Shown here: piece by piece, positions 37,701 to 46,800 of the stretch
Numbering within the stretch: the stretch's first letter is position 1
How the letters are laid out: every line of letters starts with the position of its first letter
DNA from: CAZJHX01 sp964545715
GTDB taxonomy: Bacteria > Myxococcota_A > UBA9042 > GCA-2863065
Direction of reading: 5' to 3'
NCBI GenBank assembly: GCA_964545715.1
Contig: CAZJHX010000034.1
Span: 8,386-72,385 of the forward strand
DNA: 64,000 nt
Position numbers and translations under genes: made by a program
Notes under the pieces: model-generated
Databases searched by the model: none
Seen by the model: the letters and a program-made list of their open reading frames with translations, nothing else
What the model was told of the DNA's origin: nothing

Positions 37701-38238
37701 AGAACAGCAGCAGATCGGCCGTGCCGAGCCACCCGAGCGCAAACGGAATGACCGCACCGCCGGTGATGGTGGCGGCCACCTCGCCCACGCCCGTAAACGC
37801 CAGCAGGCGCTTGACCTGGCGCACATCGAACAGCCGATTGGCGACGCCGTAGAAGATCAGCTTGGTCAGCGCCCACTCGACCTCAGCCCACACCAGCGTG
37901 GCCATGGTGGAGACCTTGCCCCCCGACGCCGTCAGCGCCAGCCAGACGACGACCTGCGCCGTGGTCATGAGCACCAACACCGCGATCAGCCGATTGACCA
38001 GCGACGTCAGCCGCTCCAGACGGATGAAGGCAACGCCGGCCATGGGTACCAGCACCGACGCGATGGCGTAGGTATACGGGAAGCTGCCGGCGCCCCAGCT
38101 CTCCAGAAAGACCGTCGTGGCCGCCGTCATGCTGCACAGCTTGGCGACACCGATGGCGGCCGACATGGCGAGCAGCAGCCCGACCATGGCGGCCTCGTCG
38201 TCGGACACGCCGAACGGCTTCAAGAATGTGCGCAACAC
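34711..38238 (-). CDS. NTT-like nucleotide transporter fused to HEAT repeats and two cNMP-binding domains
   Basis: 1175 residues. The N-terminal 415 residues have about 10-12 membrane helices and resemble the ATP/ADP translocase (NTT/TLC) branch of the major facilitator fold. Residues about 420-860 are HEAT-like helical repeats (LLDDPDPEVQRAAIDAAGH and similar). Two cyclic-nucleotide-binding domains follow. The first (about 865-985) has VYVIAEGSARVHRG-type strands and the phosphate-binding GELAALRQAPRTA; the second (about 1030-1150) has GELAVLSPGSRSA. NTTs exchange ATP for ADP in intracellular parasites, but the fused free-living forms are functionally unproven and may act as cNMP-regulated transporters or sensors. 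GTG start at 38238, with CATAGT 6 nt upstream (leaderless pattern). Confidence 0.88.
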   Translation of the reverse strand: MLRTFLKPFGVSDDEAAMVGLLLAMSAAIGVAKLCSMTAATTVFLESWGAGSFPYTYAIASVLVPMAGVAFIRLERLTSLVNRLIAVLVLMTTAQVVVWLALTASGGKVSTMATLVWAEVEWALTKLIFYGVANRLFDVRQVKRLLAFTGVGEVAATITGGAVIPFALGWLGTADLLLFSAGAHVISISVLLAIVRAWPDRMGRQESAEEVAPKPASGAPRDRYAWHLSALVAIFYVAYYVVDNAFYERVEAQFSSAEEVASFVARFYAGFGLFNLLVKVFVSRPWLARFGLLGGLMSAPLFVGLGALGTMTAALSGATQAAFWLAVMTKLLERTSIDSLNRPSYYALFQTLPASARLRTQTVADLIVSPMAGGVAGLLLLVLNKVIGVGIVGLSLTAAIICVVWLLEVFAAGRAYRRSLAVALKRRGLSGADELTFREPETRVLLARALKSSRRQEVLYALGLLARFGPCGLNTEVVELLDHGDARVRAAACKAIESGHAGDIDEVIDRLTDEPDTSVRVAMFNAVAATRKEDAYELLAFHLDDSDEALRVGAMIAMLRHGGLEGGVTAGSVLLKDAASPEAASRIRAARVLGGVGQSSFSRPLAPLLDDPDPEVQRAAIDAAGHVDSARLWPTVLRALDEPALRSAALTALDRASEVVLPAMAQAFQEATTPPARQRLARAVGRIGGRGGIELLTTALRSRDGNLRTDALRSLRRCGFSLMVRGDERLDALLATEIDDAEQLLVALCDIDEDNDSPARRVLVEELDKVRERVFRLLAFRYDGEAIMDVWESLRSAATEYYGLATELLEQAVPPRHRALVMPLIETLTPQQRLAKLAPGVTFSPIGAAARLVELAQDADKWTSEWLRLCAAQAAGRGAGRRTIVHTVELLRQAEIFADLPSEVLRLVAQCVVDVRVEAGQCIIEEGRTDRRMYVIAEGSARVHRGDTELAVIGSGDIVGELAALRQAPRTASVTMLEDGHLFALTADVLYEMTIDRIEIARGIMGVLCRRLRASMSPVAGQDEVAPEEVVGADDGELPQLERMMVLKSTSLFDRTSDSVLYEVAERAREVWLQAGETLFKGGELGRTMYIVVSGGLRVHQTGGTVAQLGPRAVCGELAVLSPGSRSADVSARVRTRLLSLDQRAVYALMESSAEFVSAVVEVLADRLAAASRAR

Positions 38239-38334
38239 GACCCGACTATGTCACGACGCGCGCGTTGTCTCACCTCTCCACGGAACGAGGCACGCGCGAC
38301 CGTTGCCGCGCACGACCTCGCCGGGCCCAGCTGG

Positions 38335-39213
38335 TCACTGACTCGCTCCACCGAAGAGTTCGGACGTCAACAGCGGGCGAAGGCGCTGCGCGATCAGCAG
38401 ACAGACCAGCACCAGGACCGCCCCGACAAACGCGATGCCGAGCAGCCGAAGATAAAGCGGCACCGCCCACTCAAAGGCGACCTTGGACCGCTGCCACAGC
38501 GGGATCGTACGGCCGGCCACCGCGGCGCGGCGCTCCGACAGAGTCAACTTGACGGTGCAGAACTCGTTTTCGGCGTCGTACTCGCCCAGGTCGATGCCCA
38601 GCTCCTGAATACGCTCTTCGATGGCCAGGATGCGGTCTTCCAGCCGGATCAGATCGTCGATCCGCCCACCACCGCCCTTGAGCCCGGTCAGCGCAGCGCG
38701 GGTCTTCACCAGTGAAGCCTGCTTCGCCTTGAGCTCCTTGTAGCTGTTGGTCTTGTCCACCTTGTGGACGCGCACGGAGTTCAGGTCGCCGATCCCTCGC
38801 AGCGAGGCGACCAGCGCGTCAAAACGCGGGGGATCCACGCCCACGGCCAGGTGCAGCACCCGCGCGCCGGGCAACCCACCACGCTGCTCGAACTGGACCA
38901 GCCCGTTTTGCGCCCCAACCGCGCGCCGAACCGCCGCCGTGTCGTCCTTAAAGTCGTCGGACGTCGTCGCCAGGCTGGCCACCTTCTCGTACTTTTGATC
39001 CACGGTGGCCGGCCGCGCAGTGGAGCGCTTCAGCTTCTGGCTGGCGTAGTTGTTTCGCCCGGCGTGAAAGCTCGGCTCGGCTGCCGACACCGCCACCCGC
39101 CGCGCCGTGTCTTCATCCGGCAGCGCCAGATAGCCATAGCCAAGCCGCAGCCCGAACAGCGCAAAGAACCCCACGCCGACCAGCGCCATCCCCAGCAACA
39201 ATCGTCTTTTCAT
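38335..39213 (-). CDS. DUF4349 membrane protein
   Basis: 292 residues. An N-terminal membrane anchor (LLLGMALVGVGFFALFGLRL) is followed by a DUF4349 domain (about 70-260). It contains the typical coiled coil of charged heptads (DDLIRLEDRILAIEERIQEL) and ends in a second membrane helix (YLRLLGIAFVGAVLVLVCLL) before the C-terminus. DUF4349 proteins are envelope proteins of unknown role. ATG at 39213 with GAGGAGA at good spacing. It lies 97 nt before the NTT-like gene on the same strand. Confidence 0.87.
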   Translation of the reverse strand: MKRRLLLGMALVGVGFFALFGLRLGYGYLALPDEDTARRVAVSAAEPSFHAGRNNYASQKLKRSTARPATVDQKYEKVASLATTSDDFKDDTAAVRRAVGAQNGLVQFEQRGGLPGARVLHLAVGVDPPRFDALVASLRGIGDLNSVRVHKVDKTNSYKELKAKQASLVKTRAALTGLKGGGGRIDDLIRLEDRILAIEERIQELGIDLGEYDAENEFCTVKLTLSERRAAVAGRTIPLWQRSKVAFEWAVPLYLRLLGIAFVGAVLVLVCLLIAQRLRPLLTSELFGGASQ

Positions 39214-39294
39214 GTATAGAAGTCTCCTCGGTTATGGTCGAGGCTCTTCCAAAGGGCGTGCCAGCTTTCAGTGCAGCGGTTGCGAGCCTGGCGC

Positions 39295-39308
39295 GTGTCC
39301 GCGGACAC
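39295..39308. promoter_or_regulatory. Perfect 14-bp palindrome, possible operator
   Basis: GTGTCCGCGGACAC is perfectly self-complementary and lies 82 bp upstream of the DUF4349 start codon, in a 194-nt gap with no gene. It shares the TGTCC/GGACA core with the dyads at 2619-2649 and 8380-8411. Confidence 0.4.
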
Positions 39309-39407
39309 ACGGCGGCGTGTCAGATCGGGACCATGTCGGTTCCATTGCGTGGGTTCTGTACTCAAGCCCCCAACGCGTGCAGGCGCTCCAGCTCAAGGGC
39401 AACCCGG

Positions 39408-40298
39408 TTAGAGCTCAAAGCTCAAGCGCGGCGCCAGCAGCCAGGCGTCGTTGCGCGTCGTGCCCAGGCCCGTGTCGTTCAAGCGCTGAAAGTGCAGCTG
39501 AAACCGCAGCGTCGCGGCCTCGCCCCGGTAGGCCATGCCCGCCGCGGCGACCGGCAGCCACACCACCGCCAGGTCACCCCACGGATCGGAGAGCGAGTAG
39601 ACCCCTTCGTCGTTGGGCGGTGGGGGGCTGTTGCCAGCGCTGTGGGCGGCCAAGCCCAGGCCGGCGCCCGCCGTCAACGAGAGTCGTGAGCCGACGCGCC
39701 AGACGAGACCTGCCGTCAGCGTGCCGAGCAGGCGCGGCTGAAACGCTCGATCGGTGTTCTGCCCGATCACGGTCACGCCGAAGGTGCTCTCGGCCTGAAC
39801 GTCGACGCCCCCCAGGGTCCATGCGGCACGGTAGCCGAGCTCGAGGTTCGTGCGGATGAGGATGCGGTCTTGCACCGCGCTGTCGGCGCCGTGCCCGCAC
39901 CGGTGGCGAAACATGAGCGTGGCCACGCCGGGTCCAACGCGCCAGTCGACGGCCAGCGGCGCCTCGTAGTACAGGCGCACCAGACGGAAGTCGATCGAGT
40001 TGCGGTGGTCCGCCACTGTCTGCACTGAGAGGCCCATCCGCCAGTGGACATCGGGGCCGAAACCCATCAACGCGATGTCCCCCGCGGCCCGTCCGTGCCA
40101 CACGTGATAGTCGCCGCCCAGGATGTATCGACTCAGGTCCAGCGTGGCCGTCGCGCCCACCAGCCCGCGCACGCCACCACGCCCGTCGAAAAGCGCATCC
40201 GGAGCGCTGAACCGCAGCGGCACGTCGTCCTGGTAGGCCGCAGCGGGCATCGTCGCCAGCGCGCACCATACTACTATCGCCGTAGCTCCCCATCGCAT
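39408..40298 (-). CDS. Predicted outer-membrane beta-barrel protein
   Basis: 296 residues with a cleavable signal peptide (MRWGATAIVVWCALATMPAAAYQ) and no lipobox. The mature protein is made of alternating amphipathic strands rich in aromatic residues at their ends (ILGGDYHVWHG, HWRMGLSVQTVADHRN, LVRLYYEAPLAV). It finishes in LSFEL, a C-terminal strand ending with an aromatic-x-Leu pattern as seen in outer-membrane proteins handled by BamA. No family is recognised. The start is the ATG at 40298; TTG at 40304 also lies in frame. It appears monocistronic. Confidence 0.82.
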   Translation of the reverse strand: MRWGATAIVVWCALATMPAAAYQDDVPLRFSAPDALFDGRGGVRGLVGATATLDLSRYILGGDYHVWHGRAAGDIALMGFGPDVHWRMGLSVQTVADHRNSIDFRLVRLYYEAPLAVDWRVGPGVATLMFRHRCGHGADSAVQDRILIRTNLELGYRAAWTLGGVDVQAESTFGVTVIGQNTDRAFQPRLLGTLTAGLVWRVGSRLSLTAGAGLGLAAHSAGNSPPPPNDEGVYSLSDPWGDLAVVWLPVAAAGMAYRGEAATLRFQLHFQRLNDTGLGTTRNDAWLLAPRLSFEL

Positions 40299-40389
40299 GT
40301 GCAACCTACGCTACCAGAGCTGTCGCCCCCGTGGCGCCGGTAACAGACGAATGCTCGAAGCTCCATTCGAGCCGAAAGTCCAGAGCGTG

Positions 40390-42159
40390 TCAGATCGACA
40401 TGGAGCCTTCGCGGAAGTCGCTGTTGGACAGGTGTACGTTGATGCACACCGGCGTGCCCTCCGCAGACAGGCGCTTGGCCTCGTCCAGCGCGGGGTCGAT
40501 CTGGGACGCCTCGGTGACCAGAATGCCCTTGCCGCCGTAGCCCTCGGCCACGATGTGGTAGTCGGTGCGGCGCAGCACCGTGCCCACCGGGTCGCCCAGA
40601 ATCGTGACCTGGTCGCGCGCGATCTGCTGCCAGCTGGCGTCGGTGCCGATGACCGCGATGGGGGCAAAGCCGCTGCGCACGTAGGTGTCGAACTCGGCCA
40701 TGCTGTAGCCGCAGGAGCCGTCGCCGTAAAAGAGCCAGACCTCAGCGGTGGGACGCACGCTGGCGGCGCCGACCGCAAAGCCGCCGCCAACCCCCAGGGT
40801 GCCGAAGACGCCCGGGTCCAGCCAGCACAGCGGCCCACGTGGGCGCAGGATGTACGAGCCCGTGGCCACGAAGTCACCACCGTCCACGATGAAGATGCTG
40901 TCGTCCGCCACCTTCTCTTCGATGCGCTGAAACAGGTAGACGGGGTCCACCATCGGTCCGTCGGTGGTCGCTTTGGCCGCGATCTCGGCGTCGCGCGCCT
41001 CCTCGCGGGCCCGCAGGGTGTCGAACCAGGGCCCCCAGGCGCCGGGCCCGGACGACTCCTGAGCCAATTGCACCAGGAAGTGGCCGGGATGGGTCTGCAC
41101 CGGGATGGTCGGGCGGCGATTCTTCTTCAGCGCGCCGGCGTCCAGGTTCACGCTGACCAGGTTGCAGTGCTTGTTTATCTTGAGTCCGTAGCCCAGGCGG
41201 AAGTCGAACGGGAAGCCTGCCACCAGCACGACGTCGGCCTCTTTCAGCGCCGCCGTCCGCTTGTGGCGAAACTGGATGTCGCTGTGATGCCCCAGCAGCC
41301 CGCGGGATGAGCCGCCAAGGAACGTGGGCACGCCCAGCTTGCGCACCGCGTCCGCCAGCGCGTGGGCCCGGTCAGGGGTCATGTTGACCATCGCCTGGTT
41401 GCCGATCACCAACACCGGCTTCGACGCGCCCTTCAGCGCGGCGGCCACCTTGCTCAGGCGCCCGTGCACCGAAGGCGCCAGGGGGTTGGACAGCGTCGGC
41501 CACCCGGAGATCGGCAGGTGCGGCGTGTGAAACTGGTGCTGCAGGTAGCCCTTCATGGCAAGCTGCGCGGCCTTTCCCACGGGCCCTTTCATCTTGTCGA
41601 CGCCGGACTCCTTCACGTACCACTCGGAGACGATCTCCTTGGGGTAGAGCACGTCGACGGGAAACTCGAGAAACACCGGCCCCGGCACGCCCTCGGTCGA
41701 CACCTTGAACGCCCGGGTCAGCATCGGCTTGAGGTCGCCCACCCGATTGCAGCGCGCGGCCCACTTGGTGATCGGCTTCATCAGGGACAGCTGGTCGATG
41801 TCCTGCAGCGACCCGCGCCCGCGCAAGACCGTGGCGGTCGCCCCCCCGAGCACGATGATCGGCTGCTGAGCCTCCTGGGCGTTCTTCACGGCGGTCACCG
41901 TGTTGGTCACGCCGGGGCCGGCGGTCACCGCACACACGCCCGGAATGCCGGTCATGCGGCTGGCGGCGTCGGCGGCAAACGCGGCGGTCACCTCGTCGCG
42001 CACGTCCACCACGTTGAGTCCGTGCATCTTGGCGCCCTGCAAAATGGGCGAGATGTGCCCACCGCACAGGTTGTAGAGGCACTGCACGCCGTGAGACGCC
42101 AGCACCTCGCCGACAATCGAGCCACCGTGAATGTGGTCAGTCATGGATTCCTTGGTCAT
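40390..42159 (-). CDS. ThDP-dependent enzyme, ILVBL/2-hydroxyacyl-CoA lyase 2-like
   Basis: 589-residue thiamine-diphosphate enzyme of the acetolactate synthase superfamily. The N-terminal Pyr domain has the catalytic Glu in VRDEVTAAFAADAASR. The central domain is about 215-345. The C-terminal PP domain has the metal site GDGSCGYSMAEFDT followed by VIGTDASWQQIARDQV. That last segment resembles the animal ILVBL/HACL2 branch (x-N-D-A-x-W-x-Q-I-x-R-E-Q-V) more than bacterial IlvB. HACL2-type enzymes cleave 2-hydroxyacyl-CoA to an aldehyde and formyl-CoA. Start ATG 42159 overlaps the stop of the upstream lipoprotein gene as ATGA; ATG 42144, preceded by AAGGAA, is an equally good start. Acetolactate synthesis is less likely. 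Confidence 0.9.
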   Translation of the reverse strand: MTKESMTDHIHGGSIVGEVLASHGVQCLYNLCGGHISPILQGAKMHGLNVVDVRDEVTAAFAADAASRMTGIPGVCAVTAGPGVTNTVTAVKNAQEAQQPIIVLGGATATVLRGRGSLQDIDQLSLMKPITKWAARCNRVGDLKPMLTRAFKVSTEGVPGPVFLEFPVDVLYPKEIVSEWYVKESGVDKMKGPVGKAAQLAMKGYLQHQFHTPHLPISGWPTLSNPLAPSVHGRLSKVAAALKGASKPVLVIGNQAMVNMTPDRAHALADAVRKLGVPTFLGGSSRGLLGHHSDIQFRHKRTAALKEADVVLVAGFPFDFRLGYGLKINKHCNLVSVNLDAGALKKNRRPTIPVQTHPGHFLVQLAQESSGPGAWGPWFDTLRAREEARDAEIAAKATTDGPMVDPVYLFQRIEEKVADDSIFIVDGGDFVATGSYILRPRGPLCWLDPGVFGTLGVGGGFAVGAASVRPTAEVWLFYGDGSCGYSMAEFDTYVRSGFAPIAVIGTDASWQQIARDQVTILGDPVGTVLRRTDYHIVAEGYGGKGILVTEASQIDPALDEAKRLSAEGTPVCINVHLSNSDFREGSMSI

Positions 42160-43862
42160 TTTGCCTTGCACAGCTTGGCCGTGACGTCCTGCTCGTCGCC
42201 AAGCCGGTCGACCAGTATCACGTTCTGGCACGTTTGGGGGCTCGAGCAGTCGCCGTCAGTCTTGCACACGGCCTGGTTTTCGGAGAAGCCGGAGTTCAAG
42301 CAGACGTACTCGACCTTGGCGGGCCCCGTACTGCCAATGGCGATCGGCACCGCCGTGCAGGCCTCCCCGTCACCGCAACCGACGTCCGCGCCGCAGTCCG
42401 CCCTCGACCCTTCGGCGGGGCGGCACCACGACCGCCAGACGGTGTCCTCCAGCGTGGTCTCGTCAAACCCCTGCGCGTGCGGCTCACCGGCGCAATACGT
42501 CGATTCCTGGCAATCCGTCTGGGTACCGCAGAGGTGGTCATCGACGGGCAACGAGCTGCACAGACCCATCCCGTCGATCGCGCCGCCGGGCTGCAGAAAC
42601 GCCAAGAAGTGACAGGCCTCGTCACCCGCGCAGGCGGCGTCCGAGCCGCATGCGGCCTGGGAGCCTGGATAGTCCTCGCAAAAGGACAGCGGCAGGTGCT
42701 TGTCGGGCTCCCGGCCAAAGTTGAAGTGGACGGGGTGCGAGTCAGCCGCACACCTCAGCGAAGCCCCATGGGCGGCGCACTGCGCGTCGGTCTGGCACAG
42801 GATCGGAACCGGGCCCGGTGGCATGGCCGCGCAGCGGTGTGCCCAGCCCGCGTCCTTGTTGTGCTGGCCGTTGAAATGCACCTGACAGTAGTAGCCCTGC
42901 GGACACTGGGCGGCGTGCTCGCAGGGTTGTCCCATACACACGTCAAACATCACGTCCGGGAACGCCGGCGCAGCCAGCGCCTCGCCTGTGGAGCAGATCA
43001 TCGCGCCGCCGGGACAATCAGCCGCCGACTGGCACATCCCGCTGCACGTCCCGTCCAGGCAAAGCCGCGTCTCGCAGTAGGCGAGGTCGCCGTGTTCGGG
43101 GTGCCGATTGCAGTGCTCGCCGACACCGACCTGCTCCTTGGGCGCGCCGGCGCAGCGCGTACTGAATTCGCCTCGTATGTACTGGATCTGGCAGGTCTCG
43201 GGCGCGACGCAGTCCAAAGGGGACACACAGAGCGAAAACGTGGTACCGGCCCGGCACGCCCCGTTCGCCCCAACGGCCAGGTTGGCCACACAGCGGAACA
43301 CCGCGCCCATCGGGCCGTCGTGAAAACCGTCGCATTCGGTGCTCTGGGAGTCCGGGTCTTCTATCCCGTCGGGCCCCGGCGTCCCAGCGTAGTCCACCTC
43401 ATCCTTTTGCAGCGTGCAAAGCTTGGTGCACGCGGGCTCAAAACAAAGCCCACTTGAACATTGAGAGTTCAGGCAACCCGGCCAGTTCGGATCCGTCGCC
43501 TCACTTCCGTCACTGAGTAAATACGTCGGCTGACAGTCGCTGGTTCGACCGCAGTATTTGCCAGGAGAAGCACCGTAAAACCCGCCGTAACAAAAATGCT
43601 GCACGCAGCTATCACCGCAGTCCTGCCCGCAGTGACCTCCGCAGCCGTCGTCGCCGCACTCCCAGCCCGGCTGACAAAACGGCACGCATCCCACCGCGTC
43701 ATCACCGACGGGTGCCGCCTCATCACCGGCGGGTGCCGCGTCCTGCACCGGCGGCGCGGCGTCGTGCGTGTCCGGGATCTGGACCGGCTCCGGGGAAGTT
43801 GCCTCAGGGGTGCAACCGCAGAGGAGCCCCACCACAAGCAGTCGCCGCGGGTTACTCCACAA
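42156..43862 (-). CDS. Cys-rich lipoprotein, paralogue of 11350-13983
   Basis: 568 residues. A signal peptide LWSNPRRLLVVGLLCGC with lipobox is followed by an Asp/Ala/Pro linker. CQPGWECGDDGCGGHCGQDC then opens a long region with more than fifty cysteines in paired motifs. The same architecture and an alignable C-terminus (VDRLGDEQDVTAKLCK) occur in the lipoprotein at 11350-13983, but the Ig-like repeats are missing here. The only start that keeps the signal peptide is TTG at 43862, overlapping the end of the upstream gene by 11 nt. The ThDP enzyme gene follows with an ATGA overlap. The function is unknown; disulfide-rich, surface exposed. Confidence 0.87.
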   Translation of the reverse strand: MWSNPRRLLVVGLLCGCTPEATSPEPVQIPDTHDAAPPVQDAAPAGDEAAPVGDDAVGCVPFCQPGWECGDDGCGGHCGQDCGDSCVQHFCYGGFYGASPGKYCGRTSDCQPTYLLSDGSEATDPNWPGCLNSQCSSGLCFEPACTKLCTLQKDEVDYAGTPGPDGIEDPDSQSTECDGFHDGPMGAVFRCVANLAVGANGACRAGTTFSLCVSPLDCVAPETCQIQYIRGEFSTRCAGAPKEQVGVGEHCNRHPEHGDLAYCETRLCLDGTCSGMCQSAADCPGGAMICSTGEALAAPAFPDVMFDVCMGQPCEHAAQCPQGYYCQVHFNGQHNKDAGWAHRCAAMPPGPVPILCQTDAQCAAHGASLRCAADSHPVHFNFGREPDKHLPLSFCEDYPGSQAACGSDAACAGDEACHFLAFLQPGGAIDGMGLCSSLPVDDHLCGTQTDCQESTYCAGEPHAQGFDETTLEDTVWRSWCRPAEGSRADCGADVGCGDGEACTAVPIAIGSTGPAKVEYVCLNSGFSENQAVCKTDGDCSSPQTCQNVILVDRLGDEQDVTAKLCKAK

Positions 43863-46800
43863 ACAGGGTCCTTCGGCGCCAGCGCAGAAGAATGAGCAGG
43901 CACAGGGTCCACGACCACCACGGCGCCGTGTGCCCTTTCGTGGCCACCTTGCAGCTGCAGCCGGAGGACTCGGGCGCCGCCTCGACCGGGTCCACGTCGT
44001 CGCTGGGATCGTTGGGGTCCTTCTCCGAGCCGTCCGAGGCGAAGCGGCCGTCTGAGTTGAGGTCCTCGTCGCCGTCTGGGAGGCCGCCATTGTCCGTGTC
44101 CTTGGCGGTCGGATCGGTCGTCGTCGCCGGATCGTCATCGGCGATGAAGCTCTGTCCCTCTTCGGTGCCCGACGTCGCGATCGCCGCCGGGCCGTCGCTG
44201 GTGCCGCCCGGGATGCGCTCGGTCACGCCGACCTCCAGGCCGTCGGGCAGGCCGTCGTCGTCCGTATCCGAGTCGTTGGGATCGGTCGGCCCATAGTTCT
44301 CGTTGGGCCCGGTTCCTTTGGCCTCGTCGCCGTCGGAGACGCCGTCGTCATCCGAGTCGGCGTCCAGCGGGTCGGTGGCCGCCCAGCCCTCGTCCTCCAG
44401 CGGGCCCTTACCGTTGATCTCGTCCCCGTCCGACAGGCCGTCGTCATCGGTGTCGGCGTCGTCGGGATCGGTGCCCGCCAGGCCCTCGTCCTCGTTGCTG
44501 ACGCCGTCGCCGTCGGTGTCCGGGTTATCGGGCTCGACCGGGTCCTCGGGGTCCTCGGGCTCCTCGGGGTCCTCGGGGTCATCCTCACAATTCGCGTCCT
44601 TTTGGCCCGCGCACGTCCCGTCCACACAGATGTCATTCAGTGTGCAGATGTCCCCGTCGTCGCATTTTCCGCCCTCGTCGGCGACGGCCGCCGCGCACTC
44701 GCCCGTCTGCGCATCGCACTGGCCCACCGTGCACGCACTGTCCAGCTCGCTGCAGTCCACCGCCGCGCCCGCACAGGCGCCCGTGTCGTCACAGAGATCG
44801 GTGACCGTGCAGGCGTCCGAGTCATCGCACTCGCCGCCCGCGTTGGCCGGCTGCGCCACGCAGGCCCCGGTCTCGTCGCACGCCCCCAACTGGCAGCTGC
44901 CGTCCAGGTCGGAGCAGTCGATCGGCGCCCCCTCGCAGACACCGTCCGCGCACACGTCGCCGGTGGTGCAGGCCGCGCCGTCGTCGCAGGCCAGGTCGTT
45001 GGCCGGATGCGTGCACGCGCCCTCGCTGTCGCACACGTCGTCGGTACAGGCGTTGCCGTCGTCGGCGCACGCATCACCCGTGGGCGGCAGGCATGCCTGG
45101 GTGTCCTCGTCGCACGCGCCCGGGCACTCGTCAGCCGCACACGGATCGGCCCCCGGCTGGCAGCCCGTCTCCGCATCGCAGCCCTCCGCGCCGTTGCAAA
45201 AGACGCCGTCATCGCACTGCCCGGTGCACGGCGCCACAGTCACCTCGGCCGTCGCGCAGCCCAACAGATCGGGCGGGTCACAAACAGGCGCATCGACTGG
45301 GTTGCCCAGCAGATCGGTGGCCGTCACCGCAAACGTCACCAGGAAGCCCGTCTCGACCTCATCGTAAACACACGTGTAGACCCAGGTTTCGCTCGGATCC
45401 ATGGCCGGCCCATCCACGTTGCCGCTTTGCAGCGTCGGCTCGCCATCCGCGCATGGGGCGGATGCCGACAGCGCCACGTCGATGATCGGCGCGTCGCCGG
45501 TGTTGGTGACATTGACGGTCACCGTCGCCGTCGCCAGATACGACACCACCTGCGTCGCCGGATCGACGGCGATGCCCAGCTCCGGATTGGTCAGAATCTC
45601 CGGCCTGAACTCAAACCCGCCGACGTACCCAACGTCACCCTGGGCGTTGCCGTCGATCTGGATCAGCAGCGTGTCCTGGTCGATCACAACCTCACCCGCC
45701 GTCGCGTCGATCGTCCCCAGGCTCGCGTCCAGGGCCGGAAACCGCACGATATTCTCGCTGTAGTCATCGGTGACGTAGAAGTTGCCGTCCGGATCGTAGC
45801 CCAGCCCGCCGGCAAAGATGGCGTCGGAGGCGCCGGTAACGGCCATCACGTCCTCGGCGGTCAAAAAGACGCTGTCGGCGCCGTCAACCGGGTTGATGCG
45901 CAGGATGCGATGACGCAGCACCGGCGTGTTGAGCGACGTACTGGAGTCCGCCGTCAGCACGTCGCCATTGGGCGTCACATCCATGAAGCCATCCAGGTCC
46001 GCGATGACCAAAACGCCCGCGCCGTCCACACGTGGGCTCACGTCCAGGCAGCCCTCGGGTGGATTGGGACACGGCACCGAGCGGGTCACCACCGCAAGCC
46101 CGCCGGTCTCCAGATCGTACGAGAACAGCTCGCCGCGAGCGTACTTCGGCGCGGTCTCGTCGTTGCCGAAAAACACGATGCCACCGTCCGTCACCGGGTT
46201 GCCCGCACGCAGATCCACATCGATGGATGGCGGCGGATCCGGCTGCGCCTTGATCAACGTCTCAAACGACGGGATCTCGGGTCGCTCGGGGTCCAGCACC
46301 TCCAGCACGAGCGGCGTGACCTCTCCCGTCAGCGTGTGAACCCGATAAAACGACTCCAGCGCGATGTCGCCCACATAGACGAAGCCGTCGTTGCCCACGC
46401 CGATCTTCTCGGGTCGCGCGCCGCGCTCGCTCACACCCGGGTTGTCCAGCTCCGGGTCCACGGTCTCCACCGTCAGGGTCGGATCGTTGTTCACGGCCTT
46501 GGCGATCTCCACGCGGGTCGCCAGCATCACCAGCGGACCGTCGGGCGGCAGCTTGAAGATGCCGTCTGAGCGGCTCTCCGAGAAGTAGAAGTTGCCCGCG
46601 TTGTCGCTGTCGATGCCGTTGTCGGTAAACCGCGCGCGATGGGGCGTCGACAGGGCCATATCCAAGAACACGTCGCCCTTGTTGGCGCGCGCCCCCAAGA
46701 TGTCCAGGGTCGTCACCGCCACGATCGGCGGCGAGGCACCAGGGTTGCTGATGTCGAAGTCGGACGGGATGAAGAAGATGCGCCCCACGTCGCTGTCGTC

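Noticed and set aside
44540..44580. Short GGGGTCCTC repeats as a regulatory element
   Set aside because: They encode a Pro-Glu-Asp linker inside the large secreted protein gene and need no other explanation.
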